Shown in pieces: positions 32,901-41,098 of a stretch of 64,000 nt of DNA. How positions within the stretch are numbered: position 1 is the first letter of the stretch; each line of letters starts with the position of its first letter. The notes beneath the pieces were generated by a model that was given only the letters and a program-made list of their open reading frames with translations, was not told where the DNA came from and searched no databases. The stretch spans positions 62,001 to 126,000 of the forward strand of contig OZ037842.1 of the NCBI GenBank assembly GCA_964035575.1, given 5' to 3'. The translations under genes and the position numbers were made by a program. The stretch comes from Rhynchopus sp. YZ270_cl-10. Taxonomy: Eukaryota > Euglenozoa > Diplonemea > Diplonemida > Diplonemidae.

Positions 32901-33263
32901 ACCTGTTTCTGTCGATGTTCCAGGAGTTGTCTCAGTGTTGTCCTGTGTTGTGGGTGCTCCAACGCCAGCCACCTGAGCGAATCCTTGTGGGTTCACGGAA
33001 GTCGAGCAGGCAACAATGTTCAGACCGTTCATGTTGGCAGGTGAGGCATTATCAGCAAACCCAAGTGCTGCGTACTGTGGTGTGGAGCCAGAGTTCAAAG
33101 TGAGGGTGAACTGCACTTGGTCCTGTCCTGCATCATTCCCAACAACATACGACACCTGAATGCTGCCAAGGTTCACGTTTTTAGAGCTGCAAGAACCCGC
33201 GGTGAATTGACCCAGACATACGGAAATTTGGGTGAGCAGTACAACTGCCGTGAGGGACTTCAT
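26907..33263 (-). CDS. Giant multi-DOMON single-pass membrane protein, 2118 aa
   Basis: One open frame from the ATG at 33263 to TAG. Signal peptide MKSLTAVVLLTQISVCLG, then seven near-identical DOMON repeats of about 200 residues including linkers (NVNLGSIQVSYVVGNDAGQD, TPQYAALGFADD, SSTKSLVFG, GGANRGRQSLTIDKC), then eight 44-residue PPTLVPGTYSPTTTQAPAGS stalk repeats (about 1434-1834), a final DOMON (about 1846-2031), a transmembrane helix (about 2037-2062, FPIWIIFVIVGSVLLLCG) and a tail ending SRYEMGLY. The plan is that of 10570-18015, and the last DOMON plus helix are almost identical to it at DNA level, while the stalk and tail differ. A surface binding or adhesion role is inferred; the ligand is unknown. 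Confidence 0.9.
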   Translation of the reverse strand: MKSLTAVVLLTQISVCLGQFTAGSCSSKNVNLGSIQVSYVVGNDAGQDQVQFTLTLNSGSTPQYAALGFADNASPANMNGLNIVACSTSVNPQGFAQVAGVGAPTTQDNTETTPGTSTETGGSLTCTFQRNIYDMDPMSSTKSLVFGTAFGIAFAVGTGEVGSTWANHGGANRGRQSLTIDKCDTPAPPTPAPPTAAPPTPAPAVPASGFVASCPSNNVNLGSIQVSYVVGNDAGQDQVQFTLTLNSGSTPQYAALGFADDATPANMNGLNIVACSTSVNPQGFAQVAGVGAPTTQDNTETTPGTSTETGGSLTCTFQRNIYDMDPMSSTKSLVFGTAFGIAFAVGTGEVGSTWANHGGANRGRQSLTIDKCDTPAPPTPAPPTPTPPTPAPPTAAPPTPAPAVPASGFVASCPSNNVNLGSIQVSYVVGNDAGQDQVQFTLTLNSGSTPQYAALGFADDATPANMNGLNIVACSTSVNPQGFAQVAGVGAPTTQDNTETTPGASTETGGSLTCTFQRNIYDMDPMSSTKSLVFGTAFGIAFAVGTGEVGSTWANHGGANRGRQSLTIDKCDTPAPPTPAPPTPTPPTPAPPTAAPPTPAPAVPASGFVASCPSNNVNLGSIQVSYVVGNDAGQDQVQFTLTLNSGSTPQYAALGFADDASPANMNGLNIVACSTSVNPQGFAQVAGVGAPTTQDNTETTPGTSTETGGSLTCTFQRNIYDMDPMSSTKSLVFGTAFGIAFAVGTGEVGSTWANHGGANRGRQSLTIDKCDTPAPPTPAPPTPTPPTPAPPTAAPPTPAPAVPASGFVASCPSNNVNLGSIQVSYVVGNDAGQDQVQFTLTLNSGSTPQYAALGFADDATPANMNGLNIVACSTSVNPQGFAQVAGVGAPTTQDNTETTPGTSTETGGSLTCTFQRNIYDMDPMSSTKSLVFGTAFGIAFAVGTGEVGSTWANHGGANRGRQSLTIDKCDTPAPPTPAPATNAPPTTAPSTAAPATTAPLTAAPPTPAPAVPPSGFVASCPSNNMNLGSIQVSYVVGNDAGQDQVQFTLTLNSGSTPQYAALGFADDASPANMNGLNIVACSTSVNPQGFAQVAGVGAPTTQDNTETTPGTSTETGGSLTCTFQRNIYDMDPMSSTKSLVFGTAFGIAFAVGTGEVGSTWANHGGANRGRQSLTIDKCDTPAPPTPAPATNAPPTTAPSTAAPATTAPLTAAPPTPAPAVPPSGFVASCPSNNMNLGSIQVSYVVGKDAGQDQVQFTLTLNSGSTPQYAALGFADDASPANMNGLNIVACSTSVNPQGFAQVAGVGAPTTQDNTETTPGTSTETGGSLTCTFQRNIYDMDPMSSTKSLVFGTAFGIAFAVGTGEVGSTWANHGGANRGRQSLTIDKCDTPAPPTPAPATNAPPTTAPSTAAPATTAPRTTAPDTMAPVPLTDAPPTVAPLTQAPPTLVPGTYSPTTTQAPAGSTLAPITNVPGVTLPPQTDAPATQSPPTLVPGTYSPTTTQAPAGSTLAPITNVPGVTLPPQTDAPATQAPPTLVPGTYSPTTTQAPAGSTLAPITNVPGVTLPPQTDAPATQAPPTLVPGTYSPDTTQAPAGSTLAPVTNVPGVTLPPQTDAPATQAPPTLVPGTYSPTTTQAPAGSTLAPITNVPGVTLPPQTDAPATQAPPTLIPGTYSPDTTQAPAGSTLAPITNVPGVTLPPQTDAPATQAPPTLVPGTYSPDTTQAPPGSTLAPITNVPGVTLPPQTDAPATQAPPTLVPGTYSPDTTQAPAGSTLAPITNVPGVTLPPQTDAPATLSPLTLSPPTYAPGSTEAPPGASRVPLTDSPGRTLAPQTNAPTNAPAGSGGGTTGFYPCAVDNVESPAQDVAFAATGIQITYQLGLVGVDQATAERDLKDAVLFTVTMDADLTDWTAMGIREASSTGTGMQGLQIYAATLGAQVKASTVMRATGTPQESPSQTQVTLKQTAKNNQIMFSFIRYVEDGDYNLLSRKQWTFAYAKGTGVPFTAGWTKHSTAGFSSTPVWLQRCDLSAAGAAGQTPQADDDSGFPIWIIFVIVGSVLLLCGCIAAAVMKMRTDKSKESFHIQQLDDYMTEMGPDNDFYSHNEDPDTNGEGSRYEMGLY
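27930..28985. repeat. 132-bp in-frame tandem repeat, 8 units
   Basis: Units recur every 132 bp (27974, 28106, 28238, 28370, 28502, 28634, 28766 and 28898) and encode the 44-residue Pro/Thr stalk repeat of the overlapping gene. The unit shares PGTYSP and GVTLPPQTDAP with the 147-bp repeat of the other two genes but is 15 bp shorter. Confidence 0.9.
29000..33200. repeat. About 600-bp in-frame DOMON tandem repeat, 7 units
   Basis: The SSTKSLVFG-coding landmark occurs seven times at 597-628 bp spacing (29218 to 32830). By eye the units differ by only a few bases, mostly in linker length, so the array has been homogenised recently. Confidence 0.88.
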
Positions 33264-33387
33264 GTGATATTAATTTGATAAAACGACCACTGTGTTGTGA
33301 CGCCTGTTGGGAGTGTGACATGCAGGGTGAGGATTGGAATGTCGGAACTATGTCCACACAAGGAGTTATATGAGGGGGGGGGGGGGG

Positions 33388-34579
33388 TAGGGGATACGAC
33401 TCCAGCCATTTTGGCTGGGACCAAACGCACGGAAAATTCATTTGGCATTATCTGGCCATCTCCAAGGCAACTGCGGGTGAAAAACACCCTCAGAGTGGGT
33501 CACAGGGGGCCTGTGGGTCGAAAAACGACCCAGAAGCCACCCCAGAATACAAAAAAATGGAAAAAAATAGTGAAAAAACGGCTTTTTTCACGTTTTGGCC
33601 ACTTTGGGCAAAATAGCGATTTTTCGAGAAAAAAATCAAAAACCGGGATATTTTTTGACATCACAAAGCCTCCTTTGGCACAAATATACCCCAAAAGTGG
33701 CCTGTGAGTCCATTCCAACCTGTTTTGGACATATTTGACACTTTTGGAAGTGTTTTTTTGGTGTTTTTAGGTCAAAAAAATGCCCAAGACGTCCCCAAGA
33801 CATCCCCAAGACACTTTGCACACCCCCTGTTACGGTCATATTTTTTTCGTTTTTTTGCCTGAAACCCCCAAAATACCCCTCCCGGACCCCACATAGTCCC
33901 GAATATCCATCACACACCCACTCAGAGTGAGTAGAAGCACCCCAAAAAAAATATTTTTTAAAGCCCTAAAATTGTGCTTCAGTTTCGGCAGCATCCATGT
34001 TGAAGTTGAAGGGCTTTAAAAAATATTTTTTTTGGGGTGCTTCTACTCACTCTGAGTGGGTGTGTGATGGATATTCGGGACTATGTGGGGTCCGGGAGGG
34101 GTATTTTGGGGGTTTCAGGCAAAAAAACGAAAAAAATATGACCGTAACAGGGGGTGTGCAAAGTGTCTTGGGGATGTCTTGGGGACGTCTTGGGCATTTT
34201 TTTGACCTAAAAACACCAAAAAAACACTTCCAAAAGTGTCAAATATGTCCAAAACAGGTTGGAATGGACTCACAGGCCACTTTTGGGGTATATTTGTGCC
34301 AAAGGAGGCTTTGTGATGTCAAAAAATATCCCGGTTTTTGATTTTTTTCTCGAAAAATCGCTATTTTGCCCAAAGTGGCCAAAACGTGAAAAAAGCCGTT
34401 TTTTCACTATTTTTTTCCATTTTTTTGTATTCTGGGGTGGCTTCTGGGTCGTTTTTCGACCCACAGGCCCCCTGTGACCCACTCTGAGGGTGTTTTTCAC
34501 CCGCAGTTGCCTTGGAGATGACCAGATAATGCCAAATGAATTTTCCGTGCGCAAAAAATGGCTGGAGTCGTACCCCCTA
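33388..34579. mobile_element. 1.19-kb near-perfect palindrome (foldback-type element)
   Basis: Position x on the left pairs with 67977 minus x on the right. From 33427 to 33967 the arm has no indel and I find one mismatch (near 33465) against 34010-34550; the spacer is only 42 bp (33968-34009). The outermost 40 bp of each arm also match except for about 10 bp missing on the right. A G-run lies on each side. The open frames in the arms are mirror images of each other and show no known domain. Confidence 0.88.
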
Positions 34580-34825
34580 GGCATAGTGTGCAGACGAACA
34601 AAATGTTCGTCGATGTTCGTCGTGGGGGGGAAAAAAAAAATTGTTCGTCGATGTTCGTCGTTGTTCGTCGATGTTCGTCGTTGTTCGTCGTGGGTTGCCC
34701 TTGTGGCAGGGACCTGTTCGTCGATGTTCGTCGATGTTCGTCGACGAACATCGACGAACAAAACCGACGAACATTTTGTTCGTCGACGAACCAAAAATGT
34801 TCGTCTGCACACTATGCCTAGGGGG
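34573..34825. mobile_element. 250-bp foldback element of TGTTCGTCG units
   Basis: The ends CCTAGGCATAGTGTGCAGAC and its exact inverse enclose many copies of ATGTTCGTCG, direct on the left and inverted on the right, with a short unique centre. It abuts or is inserted in the outer end of the right arm of the large palindrome. Confidence 0.85.
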
Positions 34826-34836
34826 GGGGGGGGGGG

Positions 34837-35312
34837 TAATTTTCTGTACTATTTGTTTGGCGATGCCGCACAACGTAGACGCAGTGAGTGTTACTCTCTC
34901 TTGTCGTCCCTCTCTTTGCATCAAGGCTTATTTCTGTGAACAGCTTGCTCCACGGCTTTGCTTGAAAGATGTTTTTGAGACATCCTGAAAATATACAACT
35001 GAATGTACAACCCTGGCTGGAACTGGCTGACCGAACACCTTACAAAATAAATACCATTGGCCCAAAGATGACAATAAGCGACGTATTCAAGAGAGTTTAC
35101 GTAGGTAGGACAGGGATTGTGGTTTGAACAATGAGGATTTTCGATTGGGGTTTGATTCGTTAGTCCGAAAGGATGCAATATAATGTGTTTGGTGCATTAA
35201 AAAGAGGGGTGTGGTACGGTGGATTTTTGTAGGAATTGCAAAACAAATTGCTTGGGGGAAAGGGAGAAAGGGGGAGGGAGGGAGGAAGGGTGGAAAAAAA
35301 AAAAAAGAAAAG
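34837..35312. other. Intergenic, no gene seen
   Basis: Short open frames only; purine-rich near the right end. Confidence 0.4.
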
Positions 35313-35352
35313 TTTATAGGATGATACTAAGCCTCTCGTGCTTAGTCACCTA
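35313..35352 (+). repeat. TAAGC-hairpin motif
   Basis: TTATAGGATGATAC followed by TAAGCCTCTCGTGCTTA and GTCACC. The 5-bp stem TAAGC/GCTTA closes a 7-nt loop. Best-matching member of the dispersed family. Confidence 0.7.
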
Positions 35353-35467
35353 AAAAAAGTTGAGAAAGATGAACTCGAGCCTTTTCTCTCGTGCGTGAGG
35401 TCATCTTGAACATAACTAGGGGATGTTTTGCATGAGGGCGGGAGATATTTTTTGGGACTAAAAAAAA

Positions 35468-35508
35468 AAGTTGACTTGAAATACAAAGCCCTCTCGTGAC
35501 AGTGTACC
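35468..35508 (+). repeat. Short fragment of the 52497 repeat family
   Basis: GACTTGAAATACAAAGCCCT then CTCGTGACAGTGTACC, matching 46002, 46124 and 52545. Confidence 0.6.
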
Positions 35509-35532
35509 AAAAAAAAAAAAAAAAAAACTGTA

Positions 35533-36150
35533 GTTGTTGATGCAGGCACCTCCGACTGACCCACGTACGATGCCAGCGATGAAACAGGGAAATAGCTCCA
35601 TATACCGAATTATGCGACATCGCATAATTCTGGATTTTTGGGGAAAAAAAAAAAAAAAGGGGGGAGGGATTTTTGGGCACTTTTGGGGGCCCCCTCGCCC
35701 GACCCCCAGATCTCCCAAATGACTGGAATGATGGAATCTTAAAATTTTCGCTCGCTGCGCTTGCAGAGGTACCGTACCCCTTATTTTTTTTTTTTGCCTG
35801 CGGCGCCATTTTCCTTTTTTGCTCCGCAAAAAGGGGTTTGTTGAGTGACTGTGTGGTTGTAAACCAGCATTTTTACACCGTACCCTATTTTTTTTTCGCC
35901 TGCGGCGCCATTTATTTTTTTCCCATACGGTTAGTGGAACGTAAGGTGCAAGACCAAACTCCGTAATAAGGGATTACATTCCGTTTTTTTTGTTATCTCG
36001 CAATTTGACCTTTCGCCTCTCCACTCAGGGAGGCTTGCGCGAAGCGCGCAACGACCGCTTTCGACCGGGCGAAAAAAAAAATTTTGTTTTCGCATAATTC
36101 CTGATTTTGGAGGAAAACCAAGCTATTTCCCTGGATGAAAGCACAAAAAA
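35533..36150. repeat. SINE-like repeat, copy 3, split by an insertion
   Basis: The left part (35533-35577) runs from TTGTTGATGCAGGCACC to GATGCCAGC; the right part (36134-36145) resumes with GATGAAAGCAC. The 549 bp in between are an inserted element. Confidence 0.75.
35585..36133. mobile_element. 549-bp inverted-repeat element with 7-bp target duplication
   Basis: Ends are CAGGGAAATAGCT and its exact inverse; a second inverted block, GAATTATGCGA/TCGCATAATTC, lies inside. GATGAAA at 35578-35584 is repeated at 36134-36140, and removing the element plus one copy restores the SINE-like sequence. The interior carries copy 2 of the dispersed repeat found at 7405-7815. No coding capacity. Confidence 0.8.
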
Positions 36151-36369
36151 AAAAAAAAAAAAAGATCGGGTCTTTTGTTTGTGCGCTCAAAGCCGGGAAA
36201 ACAAAAAGGTGAAAAAATGTGTTAAACTGAAGTACGGTTGTTGTGGTTAATTGAGTACTCAAAGAAAACAAGCAAGCTTCTGTTTTTTTCAATCCGTTTT
36301 GTTTGCCCTGCAGCGCTGCCTCCAATCTTTTTAGAATTGACAACAAGTTGTTTTATCAAAAAAAAAAAA

Positions 36370-36404
36370 ATGAAGGTGAAGCTAAGCCTGTGCTACAGTC
36401 ACCT
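36370..36404 (+). repeat. TAAGC-hairpin motif, divergent
   Basis: GAAGGTGAAGCTAAGCCTGT followed by GCTACAGTCACCT; the right stem is changed. Confidence 0.5.
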
Positions 36405-36440
36405 CAAAACATGGAGTGAAAAAAAGGTTGCTAAGAGGGG

Positions 36441-36468
36441 TCTAAGCTTTTGCTGCTTGGTCACCTTT
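36441..36468 (+). repeat. TAAGC-hairpin motif
   Basis: CTAAGCTTTTGCTGCTTGG then TCACCTTT; the stem is kept through a T-G pair. Confidence 0.6.
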
Positions 36469-37180
36469 AAAAAAAAAATGTTCTGTTTGAAAAAAAGGGG
36501 CGCACAAAATGTTTTCTGCAATTTTAACAAAAAACGTTTGAAAATATTTTGAATTTTTTTAGAAAACTGTATGAGCAGTGTCTCTTTCACGGATCTTCTT
36601 TCGATATATTCAAGTCGAAAATGCCACGTGTGACGCATCGGGGATATGGAACAAACCTGTAAACTCTGATTTGAGGGTTTACGGGTGTGGCGTGCATATG
36701 CACAAATTGTCAGTGCTGTGATATATTCGACAGATATCTCGGTGTATATTTTTTTGATTGTGTCCGCATTTGTGCTGCGAGTGTTATTGCCGCAGTACCA
36801 AAGAGATTCGCTTATAAAGCTAAGGTGCAATAGATAGGAGGCCAGAGGGGATTTCCATCGTTACGCAATTTGCGCAAGTTAAGAAATAATGAAGAAAAAA
36901 TAAATCAAAAATCAACGAAGAACACGATTCTCCAGCAACAACAAAAGAAAAAGAAAAAGAAAAAAATAAAATTTTACGATGAATGTGACTCTCATCTAAT
37001 AAAAACCAAAAATGATGTAGTAGGATCGGTAGGGAAGTAAAGTTGTTTTCGTTGATTGCACAATCCTCCTGTTTGAGGGATGATTGGCGAACCGTACCGG
37101 TACTATTTTCTCCTGTGAAGCAAGCTTCGTAGGAATAAAAAAAAAATAGAAAAAAAAAATGACTGAAAAAGAAAGAAAAA

Positions 37181-37220
37181 TTTATAAGATGAACCTAAAC
37201 CTCTCGTGCTTAGTCACCTA
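37181..37220 (+). repeat. TAAGC-hairpin motif
   Basis: TTTATAAGATGAACC then TAAACCTCTCGTGCTTA and GTCACCTA; the loop CTCTCGT is identical to the copy at 35313. Confidence 0.65.
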
Positions 37221-37629
37221 TATATGACGCAACCGGAGAGGATGCGCAAAAAAAATATTTATTGAGTTTTTCTGCTGTCCGCACACAACGTGCACACAGG
37301 GGTCAACAGAAAAGAACAGGAGTGTTGCGTGGGGTTACCAACGGACACACACCTTCTACTTTATCGAAACCCCAAAAAAAAAAAGAGAGCTCCGAAAGAG
37401 GAACGTGCCTCAAGCACACTCATCAAAAGAACAGGCACGATGAACCTCCGTTCATCACCCTACAAAACAGGAAGCTGCGTGACACTCTAAGAAAAACTCC
37501 AACAAATATGGGTGCAAATGGCCTCACGGGCACATTCGAAAAAAGGGGGAGTGCAAAACGCATCTAGGTGTTTGTACACCTGTAAAAAGGGCGTTTTGTT
37601 TTGTATTGACAGAGAACAGGAAGAAAACT

Positions 37630-37669
37630 TTGTAGGGATGCAGCTAAGCCTCACGTGCTTGGTCACGTT
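37630..37669 (+). repeat. TAAGC-hairpin motif
   Basis: TTTGTAGGGATGCAGC then TAAGCCTCACGTGCTTG and GTCACGTTA; the stem is kept with one wobble pair. Confidence 0.65.
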
Positions 37670-37703
37670 ACAAAGAGACGTTAAAAACGCAAGGACAACA
37701 ACA

Positions 37704-37773
37704 ACAGGGAGGTATGCTATATGATGAGGTGGCAAGGCGCTGCCCGACGAGAAGAAAACGCTGGTTTTATCCA
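37704..37773. ncRNA. 70-bp conserved block, copy 1 (function unknown)
   Basis: Identical over 70 bp to 46362-46431 (starts ACAGGGAGGTATGCTATATG, ends GCTGGTTTTATCCA), although the sequence around both copies has diverged widely. It sits about 340 bp beyond the stop of the downstream paralogue. No ATG-started frame exists in it, so a non-coding RNA or processing element is the more likely reason for conservation; a recent conversion is the alternative. Confidence 0.4.
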
Positions 37774-38111
37774 CTGTTATTCACACAGGGTTTCCGTATT
37801 TTTTTTTTTCTTGAAAAAAAAATTTTTTATCCGACCCTGTGAAAGAAAGCAACACAGCTAACACAACCCGCCTCTGGGCGCAAATCGCCTACGAAAATAA
37901 AAATAAGATCACAAAGAGTCCAAAAAATCAAGCGTTTTCTTTGTTTAGGTTCAGTAAAAAAAAACGTTTAGTTTGTTTCTCTCGGAAATTATCGTTTTTT
38001 TCTTCTTTTTATTCGGCCTCATCTATTTTTCACTTTTGTTCAGTTCTTAAAATTGATAATCTTAGTAGTCACGCTTACCACCCTCGGACCCTGACCTACT
38101 TGCCCACCTTT

Positions 38112-39146
38112 CTATACGACCTGCAACGACATCATACCCGGTGGGGGTGTACGAGGTGCACCAACACCACCACGGTTCAAGGGGCGGAAGGGAGACGCTG
38201 TGTTTTGTTCAGGCATTGGCGCGCTCTCGTACCTGGGTGTTGGTCTGTCTGCGTAGTAGTTCTCCACTGACTCAACAGCTTCTGCATCAGCCTTGAGTAC
38301 CTCTGCAAACATCTCGTAGCTAGCCGCGCTTCTGCTCTTGATAATGAAGAGGACAGCACCAACCACAAGCAACACAAACACCACAGCACCAACAACAATG
38401 CCCGCCAAGGCACCTCCAGACAGCCCGTCATCATCCTCCTCGTCTGCCGCGCCTGCAGCCTCCACCGAACACTGCTCCACAGAAAAGTCGTTCCGCAAAA
38501 GCACAGCCTCGCTATGCCCTGTCCACGTGTCCAGCGCAGTGCCCTCTCCTGTCGCGTATGCAACGTCCCAAGACCCAGAGCCCAGCGAATATGAGTTGTC
38601 TGCAACGTCAAATGGTCGGATGTACTCGAAGGTGCGTTTCCCGTTCACAGTTTTCAAGGTGAGAAGGAACATCTGCTGGGTGGGGGCTGCAGAGGGCATG
38701 GTGTTTCCTGTTGCAATGGATGTCTGGTAGGCAGTCGTGGTGGTCGTGTCGGAGGCGACAATCTCGAGGCCGGTCATCATGCCTTCAGGGACGACGCCGG
38801 CGGGGCGGAGACCGACTGCAGCCCAGCGTGGCGTGGTGGCGTCCATTTCTATGCGGATCATGAGGGCTGCCTCACCACTCGCAGTCAGATCACTGCTTGG
38901 GGAGTAGCGTCCCACCTGGTAGGACACTTCGATGTACGTCGTGTTGAACAGGGTTGCAGTGGTCGTGGTGTCGCACGGCGCAAAGAAGTGGTTCGAAGGG
39001 AGGCCCTCAGTCTCGTTCGCTGTAGAAAGCACGAAACCGTCGTCACGGTAGGTATCGTAGCTGTGTACATGTGTATCGTGTTCTTGTGCTGTGCACACAG
39101 CGCAGAGTGCGAAAAGCAGAACCGCCAACATGAGTCCTGACGCCAT
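38112..39146 (-). CDS. DOMON-like single-pass membrane protein, 344 aa
   Basis: I start it at the ATG at 39146, because the paralogue at 48292 begins at the same place (MASGFMLAVLL) and the open frame upstream is not conserved. Signal peptide MASGLMLAVLLFALCAVCTA; a DOMON-like domain (about 50-230: YIEVSYQVGRYSPSSDL, TPRWAAVGLRPAG, SYSLGSGSWDVAYATGEG, and a terminal VEQC); an acidic linker EEDDD; a transmembrane helix (about 252-276, GALAGIVVGAVVFVLLVVGA); and a tail with YEMF and FRPLNRGG. Stop TAG. It looks like a minimal, one-domain version of the large DOMON proteins. Ligand unknown. Confidence 0.85.
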   Translation of the reverse strand: MASGLMLAVLLFALCAVCTAQEHDTHVHSYDTYRDDGFVLSTANETEGLPSNHFFAPCDTTTTATLFNTTYIEVSYQVGRYSPSSDLTASGEAALMIRIEMDATTPRWAAVGLRPAGVVPEGMMTGLEIVASDTTTTTAYQTSIATGNTMPSAAPTQQMFLLTLKTVNGKRTFEYIRPFDVADNSYSLGSGSWDVAYATGEGTALDTWTGHSEAVLLRNDFSVEQCSVEAAGAADEEDDDGLSGGALAGIVVGAVVFVLLVVGAVLFIIKSRSAASYEMFAEVLKADAEAVESVENYYADRPTPRYESAPMPEQNTASPFRPLNRGGVGAPRTPPPGMMSLQVV

Positions 39147-41098
39147 GTGGGGATTTGGTTGAGAAAGGAAGGTGCGGGGAAAGGGGGGAACCTGGTGTTG
39201 GGTGATATAATGCAGGAAAGTGATGCAGCTCTTCTGGACGTCAGTAAGGACGTACCGCTCGGTAGGGTTCTGTGCAGTGCAGTGCAGTGCAGTGCACTGT
39301 TTTTGCAGCACTTTTTTCGTTATTGTATCGACAATCACTCGAGGTAGGTACACAGCATCGCCTGAAGGCTGTTGTACTTAAAGACTTAGACGCAGAGTCC
39401 TGAACTCTTTTTTTTGAAGGAGAAAACTTTCGACAACAAAGCCAAAACTTGAAAGATAAAAGGTTGATGCAAAGACTATCTTTAGCGATAAGGTAACCGG
39501 ATGCAAAATATAGGGTTCGAAACACGAACCTAAACCCTGAAGTACTTAGACACTTAAACAACCCCCGTTAACAACCCCCATTAAGATCAATGGGAAGCAC
39601 AGCAACTTTTTATCCTATTTCTTCAGTGACTACGTGGCTAAGCTCACATTGTTAGTCACCTTGATCACATTCAGAAAAGGTACCAAATACATTGTGTGGA
39701 AAGATGAATTCAACAACAAAGAAAGGGAGCTCTCGTTGCGTTGAGGAAAATGTGCATTCACGTGTTCACGTGTTCACATGCACATCTGAGCAACAAAGCA
39801 TTGTGCTATGAGAGGGCCCCGAACCAGGTCAGCACCCTTGCTCAATACTGTTAGGTGTTCGACCCGTCGTCCGATTCGCTCTCAGCAACTTTACACTTTG
39901 TGCGTTTCTCCTTTTTTTTTTTTTTTTTTTTTTGTCATGCAAATAAAAGTAAAACAAAGGAAAAGTGCAAACGTCTCACCGTACACCGGCGGTGTGCACA
40001 GGCACTGCTAACAAAAGACACAGGTTAATTTAAGACAGTGATTTACAAAAACACAAAAATAGCGGGCACTCGTCACGTGCCCTGATTGATCTTCTCAGTA
40101 ACTAGCGAATGTTGCCTGAGTATAAAGGGGGCTCTCTCGCTCTCTAACACAGTGTACCTTTGTCGATTGACCAGAGCACCAGGGGTGGACCCGTAACCAT
40201 ACTTTCCCTGTATCCATTTTCGTGGATATTATCTTGGAAGAGGAAGCTGTCTCAGTGCTTAAAAGAAAAGAGTTTCAAGCTTAACCTGAAGCACCTTGAT
40301 CACAATCGTTGGTACAGCAAAAAAGAGAGAGAGAGAGCGGACGGGGGAAGAGGGAGGGAGGGAAAGCAAAAGATGCAAAAATTTCCTGAAATTTGTGTGT
40401 TTTTCTTGTGAGTTTCCGTGCCGTCTTTCCCCTTCCATCCTTGCCGAAGCAGGTGGAGAAAAGTGAATCTACTGATATGTAGCAAAGAGGTTCAAGCCCT
40501 AATCTTATTATCAAACCATTAATCATTCTCCTAGACCTCCCAAGACGCAGCAAAGCTGCTTAGCTACTAAAAGGGAAATTTAGTAGATTTAACCTGTTTC
40601 ACAAGACACGCAAATCTTGGAGAAAATTGATGTATGAGGGGCACGTTGAAGAAGAAATAGGGCTGGTATTTAGTTCGGGGAAAGGCGGGGGAAAGGAGGG
40701 AATACAACTGGGTAACAGGGGAAAAGGGCACCAACAGGTTTTATTGGATAATACTGCAACAAGTGAGCTACCCAAGCACCTTCTGGGATCCTTCTATGCA
40801 CAATGGCTTCTTACATTCGCACAATAATCATTATTGGTTTACTTTTATTTCGATCATCTGAAAACGATTATTTCTCTTTCTAAAAAAGACGCAACTTTTT
40901 GCTGAGTCTTGGTTGGTGGATAGCACGGTTTCTTTAGTGTAGACACCCGAGGCAGGCAGGCAGGCAGGCAGGGGACACTTCCCAGGACCTCCTACACGCA
41001 AACTTCTGTTCCCTAGTACACGTAATTGTTATACGCTTTTCTCATTCGTCAGAAAGCCAAAACCCCTCTAAAGATAATCACTTTTTACAACTTCTCCA
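39147..41098. other. 2-kb intergenic region, no gene recognised
   Basis: Begins with a short 5' flank shared with 48293-48330 (TTTGGTTGAGAAAGGAA). Holds (TGCAG)n near 39270-39298, a T-run near 39912, a hairpin-motif relative at 39636-39660, a 52497-family fragment at 40139-40200, the TTTAGTGTAGACACCCGAGG motif at 40933 and (GGCA)n at 40952-40974. Confidence 0.5.

Larger units (their letters stand above)
36141..38111. other. 2-kb intergenic region, no gene recognised
   Basis: A/T-rich, with four copies of the TAAGC-hairpin motif and a diverged segmental duplication: 37290-38111 corresponds block by block to 45910-47191, the 3' flank of the paralogous gene. Confidence 0.5.

Noticed and set aside
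33500-34812. Paired identical open frames on opposite strands
   Set aside because: Mirror images created by the palindrome; no domain and poor composition.
37704-37773. Box C/D snoRNA in the 70-bp block (ATGATGA resembles box C)
   Set aside because: No CTGA box D at a sensible distance in either copy.
39147-39353. Upstream extension of the small DOMON protein by 69 residues
   Set aside because: The paralogue starts at the position equivalent to 39146, directly with a signal peptide; the extension is not conserved and would bury the signal peptide.
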